From: Coenobita brevimanus
Lineage: Eukaryota > Arthropoda > Malacostraca > Decapoda > Coenobitidae
Direction: 5' to 3'
Assembly: GCA_032717465.1 (NCBI GenBank)
Contig: CM064732.1
Span: 32,025,138 to 32,089,137 of the forward strand
Length of the DNA stretch: 64,000 bases
Shown here: piece after piece, positions 9,400-21,427 of the stretch
Layout of the letters: every line of letters begins with the position of its first letter
Position numbering within the stretch: the stretch's first letter is position 1
Notes under the pieces: model-generated
What the model saw: the letters and a program-made list of their open reading frames with translations, nothing else
Database searches by the model: none
What the model was told of the DNA's origin: nothing
Made by a program: the position numbers and the translations under genes

Positions 9400-11810
9400 A
9401 CGGTCGAAGTGAGTGTAAGTGGGAGGGTGTGGGAGAGTTAAAGAATGAGGGAGTTTAGAAGGGTGAGAGTGAGGACGAAGTAAATTGAAAGTGAGGGTGT
9501 ATGAAATGGTGCAAGAGAGCGACAGGGGATGTGAAATAGTGTGAATGAGAGAGAGTGATGTGAGGCAGTGTGAAAAAATGAGAAGAAACGTGACTGTGTG
9601 AAAGTGAGCGAGGATGTATGAGATAGTGACTGAAAGGGTATTTTAATGTGAACGAGTGAGGTGGACTTTGACAGTGTGCATTAGAGAAATGTGATAGTGA
9701 GACAGTGTGAGAGGGAGCATGACACCGTGAAAAGTGTGAAAGTGTGAGATTATGTGAAAATCGGAGGTATGGGAGGTAGTGTCAGAATGTGAAAGAGTGA
9801 GAGGGAATATGAGGCACTGTATAAGATTCAGAGTTAGTGTTTGAAGGTTCCTGTTGTTCCTATTTTTGTTTTTGTTTCTGTTATTGCTTATCTCCGGGCT
9901 GTGTGGTCGACCACTAGTAAGCAACTGCATCCCTGGGGCCATCCTTCAGGTACAGTACAGTAGCCTACATACACTGCGTAGGAAACCATCACCCCTTGTG
10001 GTTTGCACCGGTCCAAGGTAGGACCAAGGTCCTTCCCCGCAGCTAGGAGCAGGGAAATATGAGGAGGTTGGCTGCTGGGTGTATGCCGCAGCTGTTTCAC
10101 TACACTCAGGGTACACACCGCCTCCACATGTATTGTAGGATCCTCGTCAGCGCCTGAAAAGAGTGCAAAAGTGAATGGCTAATATTATTAAACACGAGTA
10201 ACGAAGAAAAGACGGTATGGAAATGAAAAGTTAGCGTTTACGATAAATGTGGAAGTGAATGTGACCAGTCATAGATGATAGATTCTACGATATTAAATGA
10301 GCGTGAAAACGTACTATATACGGTTTGTGGCTAAAGTGAAAGTAACGATAAAGATACATTATGTGAATGAAACTTAGTGACCGGGGATAGATGATGTGAA
10401 ATAAGGTACTGGGGATATGTAGAAAACATATTTTCACACGAAAGAATTTTCAAAAACAAGACAAAAGCAGGGTAAACGTGAATCTACCGCAGAGAAAATG
10501 AAAATAAAGAACGACAATTATAAAATTCGAGGCTGAAAGTGATCGAATAGAAACAGTGAAAGTGAATCTGTGTCAGACTTAAGGTGGAACTGAAAAATGA
10601 ATTCGAATAAAATCTTGAGTGAGAGGAACCTAGCATAATGAACAAGTAACCATAAAAAATAAACCAGAGACAATGTGTGTTGAACTTTTGGTGAAAATGA
10701 TGAGCTAGTAGTATGGAATATAATTATGTGACAGCAATCGACAGCTAGAACAAAAAACTGTGTAAAAATGCATTATAATGAACTGAAGAATAACTGATAA
10801 AACCAGGCCGATTCTAGTGAAAGTAAATGAATGCAAGAGAAAAAAAATGAAATAACTGAATTGTGAAAGTGCACTTGATATGGGGTAAGAGTGAAGAAAG
10901 AGAACAGTAAAACGATATTAAAAGTGAAAGAGTATAAGAGCAATATGACGGCTAAGGTATGTTGTGCATGTATAGAGCTCAGAAATGAAAAGGGAAAAAG
11001 AAAAATATTGAAACTAAGCGATATAAATGTGAGTGAAAGTAAAAGAGAAGTGACAGAAATAAATGGGAAGAATATATGAGTCAATGGGCGAAAACGATAA
11101 ATAAAGCACTGATAAAAATTGGAAGTGGGAAATAATGAAAATAAAAGTAATTTAAAAAAAAAGTGACGAACACGAAAACCAAAGCAATTACTCTAAAAGT
11201 GATAACATTCAAAATGATCAGTATGATTGTTATATAACTGGAAAACTGAACATGAGAATGATATATGTGAACAAGAATTATTGAAAGTTTAAGTGAAAAA
11301 GAAAGCGATATAAGTCATAAAGGAAATGATGAAAGTCAATGTTATTAGTGGAAACAAAGAAAATTATAAAAGTGCGATAGATGTGTGCAAGAAGGTGATA
11401 TAAGTGACAGAAATAATGAAAGTGAAATATGTGAAAGCGGATGTGAAGAAACTGGTATCGCAGAAAGCAAAATAAAAATGTGATTAACAAAAAACGTTGG
11501 AAGTGGAAAGTGATGTAAGTGGGAGGTAATATGATCAAAGCGAAACCGTTGTAGGTGAAGGAAAGATAATGATAGAGTGAAACCGGTGCAAAAACGGTAA
11601 TGATGAAACTGAACATGGCAAAAGTGAAATTGATCGAGACTATGGGAAATATGGCGTGAAGAGAATACGTTAAGAGTGGGGGGAAAAAAATGGCAAGCAA
11701 AAATATAGGTGTGAAACAGTGTGACAGCGGCTGAAAGAAACGCAAGTGAGTTTGAGAGTAGTGCAAATACACAACAACCAGAGTGAGTAAAAGTGTGAAA
11801 GTGATAAAGT
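9400..11810 (+). repeat. GTGAAAGTG-rich low-complexity field
   Basis: About 2.4 kb in which GTGA, GTGAAA and GAAAGTGA words recur at short irregular spacing with no conserved unit. It looks like an old simple repeat decayed by substitution. It is interrupted by an unlike block at about 9845-10150. No gene is visible; the minus-strand frames are rich in Ser, Phe and His because of the repeat. Confidence 0.65.
9845..10150 (-). mobile_element. Candidate retrosequence with A-rich tail
   Basis: A block of balanced base composition sits inside the GTGA field. Read on the minus strand it starts near GACGAGGATCC, passes GAAACAGCTGCGGC, and ends in an A-rich tail made of AAAACAAAAAT-like words at about 9848-9890. 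An abrupt composition change at both edges and an A-rich 3' end fit a SINE or processed insert. No target duplication was identified and the family is not known to me. Confidence 0.4.
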
Positions 11811-11876
11811 GAGGGGGTGGCAGTGTTCGGATGGGCTAAACCTCGTAAAGAGTACGTATGAGATAAAATGGGATTA

Positions 11877-11908
11877 TTATTATTATTATTATTTTTTAAG
11901 AGGCAAAA

Positions 11909-11971
<63 letters not shown>

Positions 11972-12067
11972 CACACACCATTCCCTCAATGAAGTGCATT
12001 AATTTAGTTAATCAGTGTGCCTTTTTACCTCCCACTCAGTCGTCCCAGTTCCAAATCTGCTCTGGTT

Positions 12068-12109
<42 letters not shown>

Positions 12110-12152
12110 CCATATAGTTCTATTTCTTATTTTGTCAAAAAAAAAAAAAAAA
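11877..12152. repeat. (ATT)n, two (CT)n runs and poly(A)
   Basis: ATT repeats at 11877-11894, CT at about 11911-11969 and again 12070-12106, and an A15 run near 12137. Nothing coding. Confidence 0.9.
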
Positions 12153-12789
12153 TTGTCGATTCCCTTTACCTTCCTTTCTTTTCTATCTTCACAATATTCT
12201 GAGCTTTTCTTCATTGCCTCTTGACTCATCCTTCTTTTTCGGTGTTGCGTCCATGTAACTCCTACACCTAGTGAAGAAGTAGTCTAGGAAACCATTTTCT
12301 ACTCTGGGAGGTTAACACAACCACATGACAAAGGTGTCTAGTGGTTGAAAGTCCTTCAACCGGATGATTCCCGTAAGGGCTTGCATTCAGGAATGGCTGA
12401 AATTTAATGGAAGAGCGTGTCTGATCACCTTTTCCTTTGATGTTGAGAATCAGTAGCCCAATCTCAGCCCTCTTCGCTCCTCATGGGGCTAAAAAGATTT
12501 GGATGAAAGAGGGATAGAAAGTATAGTTCCAAATTTACACTTTTCTTTATCAAGAGTTCTTGTTCCCTGTCTTTCTCTTGCCTCATTTATCTAACTCTCT
12601 TTACTCCCCTTTAGTTCTATTCTCAACTCTTCATACCTAGCCTATATATATGTTGTTATTTTCCACCCAATGATTAGCTAATTTTCTTTCGTCTATCCTT
12701 GTTTCTCATCCGGTTTCATTCCTGTTTTCTGTCAATATCAAAGCTAGCTCTTCAGTCATTCGCACTCTCCTGTTGGTCTTTGACCATTC

Positions 12790-12942
12790 ACTGTAATCTC
12801 TCTCTCTCTCTCTCTCCTATGTTGAGCCTACCTAGACACTGAGTGATATTGCGATATCATACCAGGGAGCAAGTACCGTCGACGAAGTACTCACAAAAAA
12901 CAACCAAACCAATCTTATGACAGCAAGAAATAACAAAGGATA

Positions 12943-12977
<35 letters not shown>

Positions 12978-13130
12978 GTTCAACTTACCTAGGCACCGAG
13001 TGATATTACGATATCATACCAGGGAGCAAGGACCGTCGACGAAGTACTCACAAAAAGCAAGCAACCAAACCAATCTTATGACAGCAAAAAATAAAGGATA
13101 ATTCGTCTCTCTCTCTCTCTCTCTCTTTCG
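12790..13130. repeat. Tandem duplication of about 170 bp with (CT)n spacers
   Basis: A block containing GTGATATT, GATATCATACCAGGGAGCAA and CGTCGACGAAGTACTCAC appears at about 12818-12945 and again at about 12976-13105. Each copy is bounded by CT microsatellite. The copies differ by scattered changes and small indels. Confidence 0.85.
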
Positions 13131-13214
13131 TTCCAGCAATTGCACGGAACTTGACACAAAAAATAAGCAAAACAACAAATTACCAAAGCTACATTTTAGT
13201 GGCATGCTAGGCTT

Positions 13215-13272
13215 AGAGAGAGAGAGAGAGACAGAGAGACAGAGAGACAGACAGACAGACAGACAGAGAGAA
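13215..13272. repeat. (GA)n(ACAG)n microsatellite
   Basis: GA and ACAG tetranucleotide runs. Confidence 0.9.
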
Positions 13273-13275
13273 TTC

Positions 13276-14870
13276 TCTGACTACGGCTATCCGGTACAAG
13301 AAAACACAATAGTATCAACATTCAACAGAAGCCACTCTTTAAGGTTATGCTAATGCTCCAGAAAAAAAAAAATCATGTCGAGTAAAATCTAAATAAATCC
13401 AAACAAAATTAACAAGAGCTGCATACTCACTTCACGGATGTGGGATAAAAATAAATGTCCAGTGTTTATGCAGTGTTTTCGTCTGATGAAGAGGGAAATG
13501 GAAGACGAAAAACATGTTTGTGCCATATTGCCGTGCTTCTCTCTCGTTTCTGGGTCTCTTTCTTATTTCTTACTGGAGTACACTTATCTTGGTAACATAC
13601 GTATTTTCGCTTGTTTTTCTCAGTATCAGAATCTGTTTGTATAATTTATTCTGCTGGGGCTTCAATTGTTTTGTGGCACATTTCCCTTCTCACATTTCCT
13701 TACATTATTTCTGCTTATTTAAAGTAATCTTAATCATTTCTCTTCTGTTACTTTAATAGGGATGAGTCTGATTTCTATTTTTTTCCTTGTGTTATTATCC
13801 AGACATGTATCTCTATTCATTTTTTGTGCTGTACAGGAATGCAGGTCACTTATTAACGTACTTCTCATTTCTTTATTTTCTCTAGCGATCATGTCTTAAG
13901 TTTTCTCGTTCTTTGCTCTTACTCTTTAATTTTTCATAACATTCTAATCTATCTACCTTAGAATTTTCTTGGTTTATGTTTTTAATAATTAGCGGTATCT
14001 TTCTTCCCACTGATACTTGTAATAACATTCTTTAATTTCCTCGTGTGACCACTACACATTTATTTTTAACTTTCAACTTAGTTTCCATTTGTTATTTTAT
14101 TCTTAATATTCATTTTATTTAATGTGTTGTTATTAGCATTCGTATGTATTCACTAGATATATAATGTTGATACTCCTCTTAGGCTTCATCTAAACATTTT
14201 TGTTTATTATTCCATGTCTATTTACACCTTTATTTGTATACTGTTGAAGTGTATTCTCTGTTTTCCTTTAGCACTCCTCTTTATGTATCTATTTATTTTC
14301 TGAATCGTCTCCAATTTGCTACGTCCTTTCTACAAATTTTCTTTTTCTATTCCTCCATTTTTTTCTCATGCTCCTTGCCAGTTTCCTGTGTCATTGTTTT
14401 GTCTATATTATATTCTATTATCGTCCCTCATGTCTCAACTAGCCTTTGTGTTTCCTTACTAGATTTAGGATACTCTCCTTTTTCCCTATCCAGTTTCTAT
14501 TTTGCGTTTAATCTTTCCAGTTTTTCAATGTATGTTTCCATTTCTCACCAAATCTCACTTTTCTCCTTACAACTCTTTCCTACTCGGTTTTCCTCATAAG
14601 TACAAATTCTTGATTTTGCCAAAGAGCTACATTTAACTTAAGAGAGACATCTGTTTCTAGCTTATTTCAACGTAATGGAATTGTCCATCACTGACTGAGG
14701 TTATTACATATCCTCCTAAAAAATCAACCAAATATCAGAATATCTTTCTTATTTTATTTACGGTTCTCTTTAGCATGGGATTGTCCTGCACATCAGATTG
14801 TTCTGCAGTCAGATGATGGAGTTTAGACAATGACCATCCAGAATAATCACAATTCGTCTGTCGAATTCAG
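13276..14870. other. T-rich sequence, no gene seen
   Basis: The plus strand is rich in T and TC (TTTCTT, TTATTT words). Frames up to 121 codons are mostly Phe, Ser, Leu and Tyr with no motif. I see no splice-bounded exon I would defend, no RNA gene and no repeat unit. Confidence 0.5.
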
Positions 14871-14876
14871 TTTTCG

Positions 14877-15020
14877 CTATGATATTTCTGTCAAACAAGG
14901 TAGAGTGGGTCTGGTTGAATTATCAGAGGTCGACCATCCTGCATCCACCTTGTCCAATATCTCCCTCTTCTTCTCCAGAGTCAGACCCACTCGTTTCCTC
15001 TTCTCGGGCAGCAGGGCCAT
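14877..15020 (-). pseudogene. CENP-B/pogo-type N-terminal HTH fragment
   Basis: The minus-strand frame 14877-15317 contains, from about residue 100, the string MALLPEKRKRVGLTLEKKRE followed by ILDKVDAG. KRKR-x-x-LTLE-x-K-x-x-ILD is the opening of the CENP-B-type (psq-like) helix-turn-helix of pogo/Tigger transposases and their domesticated relatives. Sequence after DAG no longer follows the family, and no DDE catalytic domain is present nearby. Directly upstream (residues 70-99) is a hydrophobic stretch that does not belong to transposases, so the long frame is probably fortuitous. A small host exon with this domain is an alternative. Confidence 0.5.
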
Positions 15021-15840
15021 CGTCACACACACGAGTAAGAGGCAGCAGAGGAACAACAAGGCCTGCAGCAGGTAGGGCACCACCACAAAAGTGAGCACAT
15101 GGGTGGCCATGGTGATGAGCGTGCACTCACAACAATGGGTAGGCAGGAAATGGGGAGGAGACAATGTCGCCCTGTCAGATGTTGGTGGAACTACGAGGCA
15201 AAACACAGCTGTTGGCTGCCGTGTGCCAAGTTCAAAATATGATTGAAAAAATGTCGGATTTTGTTTTGCTTTTTTATGTTTTTTGGCCACTTTTGGGTTC
15301 CAAAGGCCCAGGCCCAAAATGTCCGGGAATTGGGGTGTCTGGGAATTAGGCGTCCGGGTATTACTGGGATTACTTATATATTTACATAAATATATATATA
15401 TATATATATATATATTTATTCATCTATACAAAGCTGGGAATAGCGCCACTATTAGTAGTGGCTCTACATAGCACCGCTGCTATTTTAATAGCGATGGCTG
15501 TAACGCCATTACTTTTTTTTGCCATTAGCGGAACAGTGAGCGTCGCTACTTTTTGGCTGTACTCACGCGGTACTGCTCTCCTCGCTGCTCACGCAACGAA
15601 TACAGGTCCGGAGTCGATGAGTACATACAGATATGCCAACGATTTGGTTGTATTTATTAATGACGAAAAGTAATGCTTTCGTCAATTCTGTCAATTAATG
15701 ATGCTTGTTCTACATTACATCAGCAGTTTACTAATTATTGTTTATTAGTAATGTGCAATAATTAGACAGGAATTTGCTAGTAATTATCGATCATTTAAAT
15801 TAAGTAAAGGTAAATAAGGATGTCAGCCAGATGTAGGCAA

Positions 15841-15945
15841 CACACACACACACACACACACAACGTACCAGTAAGTCATCGGGACTGGCAAATGCAAAAC
15901 GTTGCAACGTACCCATACGTCGACGGGACGCGGTGGGTTAAATAG
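15841..15945. repeat. Dispersed repeat with ACGT/TCGACGGGAC motifs, copy 1
   Basis: After a CA run, the block containing ACGTACCAGTAAGTCATCGG, GGACTGGCAAATGCAAAA and TTGCAACGTACCCATA ends in GGGTTAA. The same order recurs at 49285-49372. It looks like a short transposon end; the family was not determined. Confidence 0.7.
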
Positions 15946-16937
15946 GTGCTATGCATGTCTGGTAGGGAGTTATATAGATGGTTTTCTGAGTTTGGCTGGG
16001 TTAGGGCCCGTAAGTACCTGTCCAGGAGGCATTTTCCCTATTCCCGGCCAAATTCAATTTCTGGACATGCCTTTGGCTCTTTGACATCGGATATTGGACA
16101 GATTACTGGAGAGAGAGAGAGAGAGATACATACATACATACATACATAGATGCATACATAGATAAAGTGAGAACATGCAAGTATTGTAAGGAATACCTGA
16201 ACAAGAAATTATGACCACATCTGCCGAGTGCAAGGGCCACCTTTTGCATGGGAGGATGCTTCAGTGTCTACCACACCTCTCAGTGCTTCTAAGTGTTAGG
16301 AAAAATTGTAAATATCCTCGTATAGTATGTATAAAAATAAATAGTGTACTTTTGGGTATGAAGACAATGGTGAGTTGGCATTGCAGTGTGCTACACATTA
16401 GCCAAAGTGAAAATGGTTCTCACTACAAAGTTATTCAAGATTTATATTTTAATCAGACAAAAGATAAGTAGCTTACTTACGAAGACAGTAAATGATCTTG
16501 CAAGTGCATAACTCATTATTGATGATAAGAAAATTACTATATAACTGAATAAAATCAGTGAGATCCAATGCTACAGTTCTTTCCTATCACAACTCTGCAT
16601 AAATATATTACTCCAGTACCTTGTAAATGACTTCTAGTAATAACTGATAATAATAAGTGATATAGTTAGTGAGAAAATGGAAGAATATTATAAGGAAAAT
16701 GTCGTGTTCTCACCTAAATTACCTTTATGCTCCTACCGTATAGCATGTTTAATGCTAAGTGTAGCACTTGTGATTTTGCTCCTGCTGGTTATGTCCATGG
16801 TACGGTGGTGTCCAACAAGGGTCCTTATAACTGAAAATTAGTGAAAAACTCTTTTTTTAGCGTTATAAACAATATACTCGTAAATCACCACTCAAACTTC
16901 GTCCCTTATGTAGTGTGGCTACCACGCAGCCTTGGAC

Positions 16938-17048
16938 ATGCCTAAGCAACCCGTGCTGACAGTCAAGAAACAACACCTCATCTTCACCTTGCTCCTCATC
17001 GGCCCTGTACAGGCCACGGACGGTGATGGACCTCCAATTTGTTTATAA
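16938..17048 (+). other. 36-codon ORF with signal-peptide-like start
   Basis: ATG at 16938 opens a frame with a basic start (MPKQPVLTVKKQH), a hydrophobic core (LIFTLLLIG) and a small-residue site (PVQA), ending at TAA 17046. The local base composition is more GC-rich than its surroundings. It could be the first exon of a secreted or membrane protein, or chance. There is no downstream homology to support it. Confidence 0.2.
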
Positions 17049-17899
17049 GGTTAATAGAAACAACGATGTTTTTGTGACTAAGAGTTAAGCAGGTTTGGTT
17101 AGGTATAAGTGTGTCAGAACAGCTAGTCAGTACATCTTCCTTTTCCTGCATTTGCCGTACCAGCAACATATGTTAGAAAACACGCTGCCACAGCTAATGG
17201 TTAAGATGGTCGGCCATTCACCAAAAGATGAAGGGACTTATTTTGATGATGAATGAAACTAGGGAGGTGAACGAAGGGCATATGTGACATGAAGCATGAA
17301 TGGCTTAATTTAGTCAGATACTTTGATTTTTGTTCTAAAACTAACTCGTGGACTGAGGGTGTGATGATGAAATACATGGTCTGTGATGCAACAGTATTGC
17401 TAAATCAGCCAAAGAACATCAGTTGTTCATCATCGGCTTAGAAAATGGTACGACTCACTCATGAAATGTTTTTGCTCAGCTCACAGTAGCTACAGTTATT
17501 GTGATTAGAAATTTCCCATTTGGCAGGAAAACTTGACTAGCTTAATCAGATTCAGTGAGTTACAGGTTAGTCCACTAAACCATAACTTTAACATGAAGTG
17601 CAATTTTTGATATTTTATTTCATCTTTTCCTCGCTTCTCTTCGCCAACGTCTGCCTTGTATGCGAGGTTATCAGTAAAAGCCTTTTTTTTATTTTATTTA
17701 TTTTTTTTTTGACAGGTTGAGCCTTCCTCCTGTGCCAGCGCTATAGTAAATGGATCCAAAAGTCCATGAATTCCGTTCATAGCAGCTATTGTTGCTTTGT
17801 TTTGGGGCTAAATCTAGCGACTGACACAAAGAGCTGGCAGGTACGAGTAGTCTAATATCTCTTATAAACTACGTGATTGCGCCTATGAGAAAATTCGAG
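17049..17899. other. Intergenic sequence, nothing recognised
   Basis: AT-moderate sequence with a T-rich run near 17685-17712. I see no coding motif, RNA gene or repeat unit. Confidence 0.5.
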
Positions 17900-17960
17900 G
17901 TACAGTCATCAAGAGTTCCACCTGGACCGCCTAGTCACTGGATATGGCTAACGTGGCAAG

Positions 17961-17991
<31 letters not shown>

Positions 17992-18454
17992 ACATGCCCG
18001 GCAATTTATCGAATCATTAAGCTTCATCCTCTTTGCAGTATTATATTATTATATGGTCATTGTATTATGCTGTGATATTGGCTAATAAATACTGTGTGAT
18101 TGGTATAATGAGCTGTGCACTATGCTATTTATAAAGTCTGATTTATATAAAATAATTCTTTTATCTTGTAGCGTGAACCACAATACAGGTTGAGTTGTGG
18201 TTCAGAAACAGTGAGCAAGTTCACTCATAAATGGCGCGATGTTTCTGAACCACAACTCAACCTGTATCGTTGTTCACGCTACAAGATAAGAGAAGAATTA
18301 TTTTATATAAATCAGACTTTATGAATAGCATGGTGCACAGCTCATTATCCCAATCACACAGTATTTATTAGCCAATATCACAGCATAATACAATGACCAC
18401 ATAATAATATAATACGGCTTGATGATTCGATACATTCTCGGGCATGTACACACG

Positions 18455-18497
<43 letters not shown>

Positions 18498-18561
18498 GCT
18501 GTTGCCACGTTACCCATATCCCGCGACTAGGTGGTCCTCGTGGAACTCTTGTTGACTGTAC
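17900..18561. repeat. 660-bp palindrome (foldback element)
   Basis: Left arm 17900-18209 and right arm 18241-18561 are reverse complements with a 31-bp loop. Matching landmarks include GTACAGTCA/TGACTGTAC at the outer ends, AAGAGTTCCAC/GTGGAACTCTT, ATGCCCGG region/CGGGCAT, AATACTGTGTGATTGG and its complement, and GGTTCAGAAAC/GTTTCTGAACC at the centre. Each arm carries a dinucleotide run at the same place (GT near 17963, CA near 18458), so the run was present before the arms were formed. It resembles a foldback/MITE or a palindromic duplication. No coding capacity. Confidence 0.85.
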
Positions 18562-19235
18562 GTTGTTGAAAGTTCCGCTCATGGAAGGTTGGTCGCATGC
18601 ATCAAAAGTTAACTTAGATTCGGTAAGTCACATCACTGGTGCTACAAAATGCATTGCCAATAATGTGCTTAGTAAGCTCCATTTGCTTTTTAATGGCAGT
18701 TGAGATGGAAACTTCAGCATATTGATTAGGTATGCAGGTTACTTTCGAGAAGGAAACTGGCTTCGGTTTGAAAAACTCGTCACAAGATGGCAGGAACATA
18801 CTAGTTATTGATCAAAAACATACTGTAAGTTGAACGGCATTCTGTACGTCACAAACACAATACGAAAACTTTGTTCATAAGAATCTAAAGTCTTACAACT
18901 GTTGTTATGTATAGTAAATAAATAAATTATTTTGTGTAATAAAAATGTCACTTATAGCTTGCCATGCGTATTTCTTTGATGATCAAAAGCTTGAATAAAA
19001 TAAACACTTTTAAAATGAGTTTATTTATGCTTGTTTCTTCTCATGTGACATAATGAATTACACAGATTATACAAATGGGAGGATATGACAAAAGACCAAA
19101 AAAATAAGGAAATGTAGGCGTGGATGAATGAAATATTGTGAAAAAAGCTCAGTGGGGAATGATACAGAAATATTTTAAGAAGCCATGGTTTATTAACACG
19201 GTATTCAGTATAATGGTCACTAGAGGGCACGGTAA
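18562..19235. other. AT-rich sequence, nothing recognised
   Basis: No motif-bearing frame, RNA gene or repeat unit was seen between the palindrome and the RTE-B 3' end. Confidence 0.5.
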
Positions 19236-19569
19236 TGTTCGTCATCATCATCATCCGGATCTCCTTTCCCACCCTAGGGCAGGGTGAGGAGTGGCATTGT
19301 CCAGACAGCCCAAATTTGCCCAATCGAATGGGCTACACTTCCATTCACTCATCATTCAAGCCCCCAGAAGCCTGGCTCTATCAAATACACCAAAAACATT
19401 CACCACGTTCTGTAGCTTCACACAAACGTATCCACTAGTGTCAGTATGGACGCTGCCATGTTAAAAAGGGGTGCCAAATCATTGATCATGCACTTCTTCT
19501 CAACATTCATCCAGCCAGCTCGATCTCTTGCCAGTTCCCTAGCCTCACCGACTTCCAAACCTCTCTTCA

Positions 19570-20253
19570 TCACACATCCACCATATCCCTCCCCCTTCTC
19601 CTTGGCCTACCTTGCCTCCTCTCTGCTTCAAATTCGCTTAGATATACCTTTTTCACTACTCTGTTGTTATCCAATCTCTCCACATGACCATACCATCTCA
19701 GTACACTGTCTTCGATTCTGGTGTCCACCGACTTCCTCACTCGACATCTTTCACAAATCACATTATTTTGTATCCTATCCACCCTCTGTACTCCACATAC
19801 TTTCCCCAGCAGTCCCATCTCCACTGCTCTTACTCTTGACTTTTCATTTTCATGCCACACCATAGTCTCACGTCCATATGTTAGAGGTGGCATTAACACT
19901 CCTTCATGTAAGCCTTGCGCAGCTGCAACTCTCAAGCCTCTGTTTCTTATCAAGGCCCTTATTGCACCAGCTACTTTTCTTCCTTGTTTCACTCTGATTT
20001 CCACTTTTTTTGCACATTTTCCTCTTTTTTCTATCACTGTACCCAGATATTTGAACTCTTTCATCAATTCCAGTCTCCCTCCAATGACTATAACATCACA
20101 TTGGGAGTCACCTTCTCTCTCAATATCCATCACAAGACTCATTTCTACATTTACTCTCAAGGCACGATCACAGACATCAGTAAAACTCCACACTAGCCTA
20201 CCAAGTTTTTGTCCGGTTCTTGCAAGCAGTACTGCATCATCAGCATACAGCAA
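19570..20253 (-). pseudogene. RTE-B reverse transcriptase C-terminal part
   Basis: A continuous minus-strand frame of 227 codons starts at MLYADDAVLLARTGQKLG, so the catalytic YADD is at about 20236-20247. It continues through FKYLGTVIEKRGK, VKQGRKVAGAIRAL, a weakened LTYGRETM and VLRWYGHVERLDNN, and ends in a GRPRRRG basic block. The domain order is that of RTE C-termini. The FADD-to-RWFGH spacing matches RTE-A, but sequence identity to RTE-A is low, so it is a distinct family. It is separated from the rest of the RT by the DNA transposon. Confidence 0.85.
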
Positions 20254-20595
20254 ATTTGAGATAACACTGGTTTACAAAAAATTTGAGGCAATCATGAAAT
20301 TAGGTGTTCTAACCTAATTTTGGGGTGCTGATTTCAGATTCGAAATCCGTTTTCACTCATCACCTCTAGTTTTTGAGATATACATGTATACATGTATGTA
20401 CTTGTATACATATAGGCCTAGACCAAAAATATTCGTCAAAAATCCATATACCGTCCTATTTTCTTGGAACTTGGTTTAAAACGCGCGCCACAACAAGCTC
20501 AAACATGTCAAGCACTACACGCAGAAGGACTGGGGGTCTAGGAGCACTTTCGTGCCTGGGAAACACAGTGCCCAAGAAAATCCTCTGGTGGACAT

Positions 20596-21160
20596 GAACA
20601 AGATGCTTCTTCCACCTCTTCATATCACGCTTGGCCTTATGAAGAATTTCAAGAGGCCATGGACAAGAATGGCGCTGTTTTCTAACATCTGTGCACTCTG
20701 TTCCCAGCTCTCAGTTCTGCTAGGCTCAAGGAGGGCATCTTCATCGGACCTCAGATCCGGGAGGTGCTGAAGGATGAGGTATTCGAGGGGAAGCTCACCT
20801 TGAAGGAATTGAAAGCATGGGAAGCATTTAAGGTAGTCTGCCATGGCTTCCTTGGCAATAGACAGGCACTAGATTACCAAGAGCGTGTCGAGAAGTTTTG
20901 CAGGCTTATCAGGATATAGGGTGCCGAATGTCTCTCAAGATTCACTTTCTCCACTCGCACCCCAGTTTCTTCCCCCAGAACCTCGGAGCAGTAAGTGACG
21001 AACATGGGGAAAGGTTCCACCAAGATATTACTAAGATGGAGAGCAACTACCAAAGCAAGTGAAACCCCAGCATGATGGGGGACTTCTGCTGGATGCTCCT
21101 GCACGACATCCCGGAGGCAAAGTACGCCAGATCGTCCAAGAAAGCTCACTTCTGACTGTC
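20596..21160 (+). pseudogene. Decayed ORF of an unnamed invertebrate protein family
   Basis: Across three frames the sequence reads MLLPPLHITLGLMKNF (from 20603), then EGIFIGPQIREVLKDE, then AWEAFKVVCHGFLGN, then MSLKIHFLHSHPSFFP, then NLGAVSDEHGERFHQDI, and finally a CWML block. I recognise this motif order (LPPLHIKLGLMKNF, GPQIR, FLGN, KIHFLHSHLDFFP, DEHGERFHQD) from repeated uncharacterised proteins predicted in many invertebrates. I cannot give it a name or a biochemical role. Two frameshifts and in-frame stops (TAA near 20680, TAG near 20917, TGA near 21059) disable it. Its place between TIRs suggests the family is carried by a DNA transposon. Confidence 0.6.
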
Positions 21161-21423
21161 TGCAGTACTATGGTGTGTGTATATGCTTATATCCAAGTAA
21201 TGGTAATATTTAGTTCTGTCAGTGTTCTGTGTCGGTTTTGTTTCGTTCTGTAATATGCCATTTTAATATATGAAATAAACTCATTATATTATAAATATAT
21301 GCATTATAATAAAAAAAGGAATATGCGAAAGCAAAAAAACTAGAGGTGATAGAGCAAAACTGTTTAGAAATTTGAATTAAGCATAACAAAATTAGTCAAA
21401 AACACCTATTCACATGCTTGCCT

Positions 21424-21427
<4 letters not shown>

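Noticed and set aside
18319..18703. Frames around the CA and GT runs in the palindrome
   Set aside because: They appear mirrored in both arms, include the dinucleotide runs and carry no motif.
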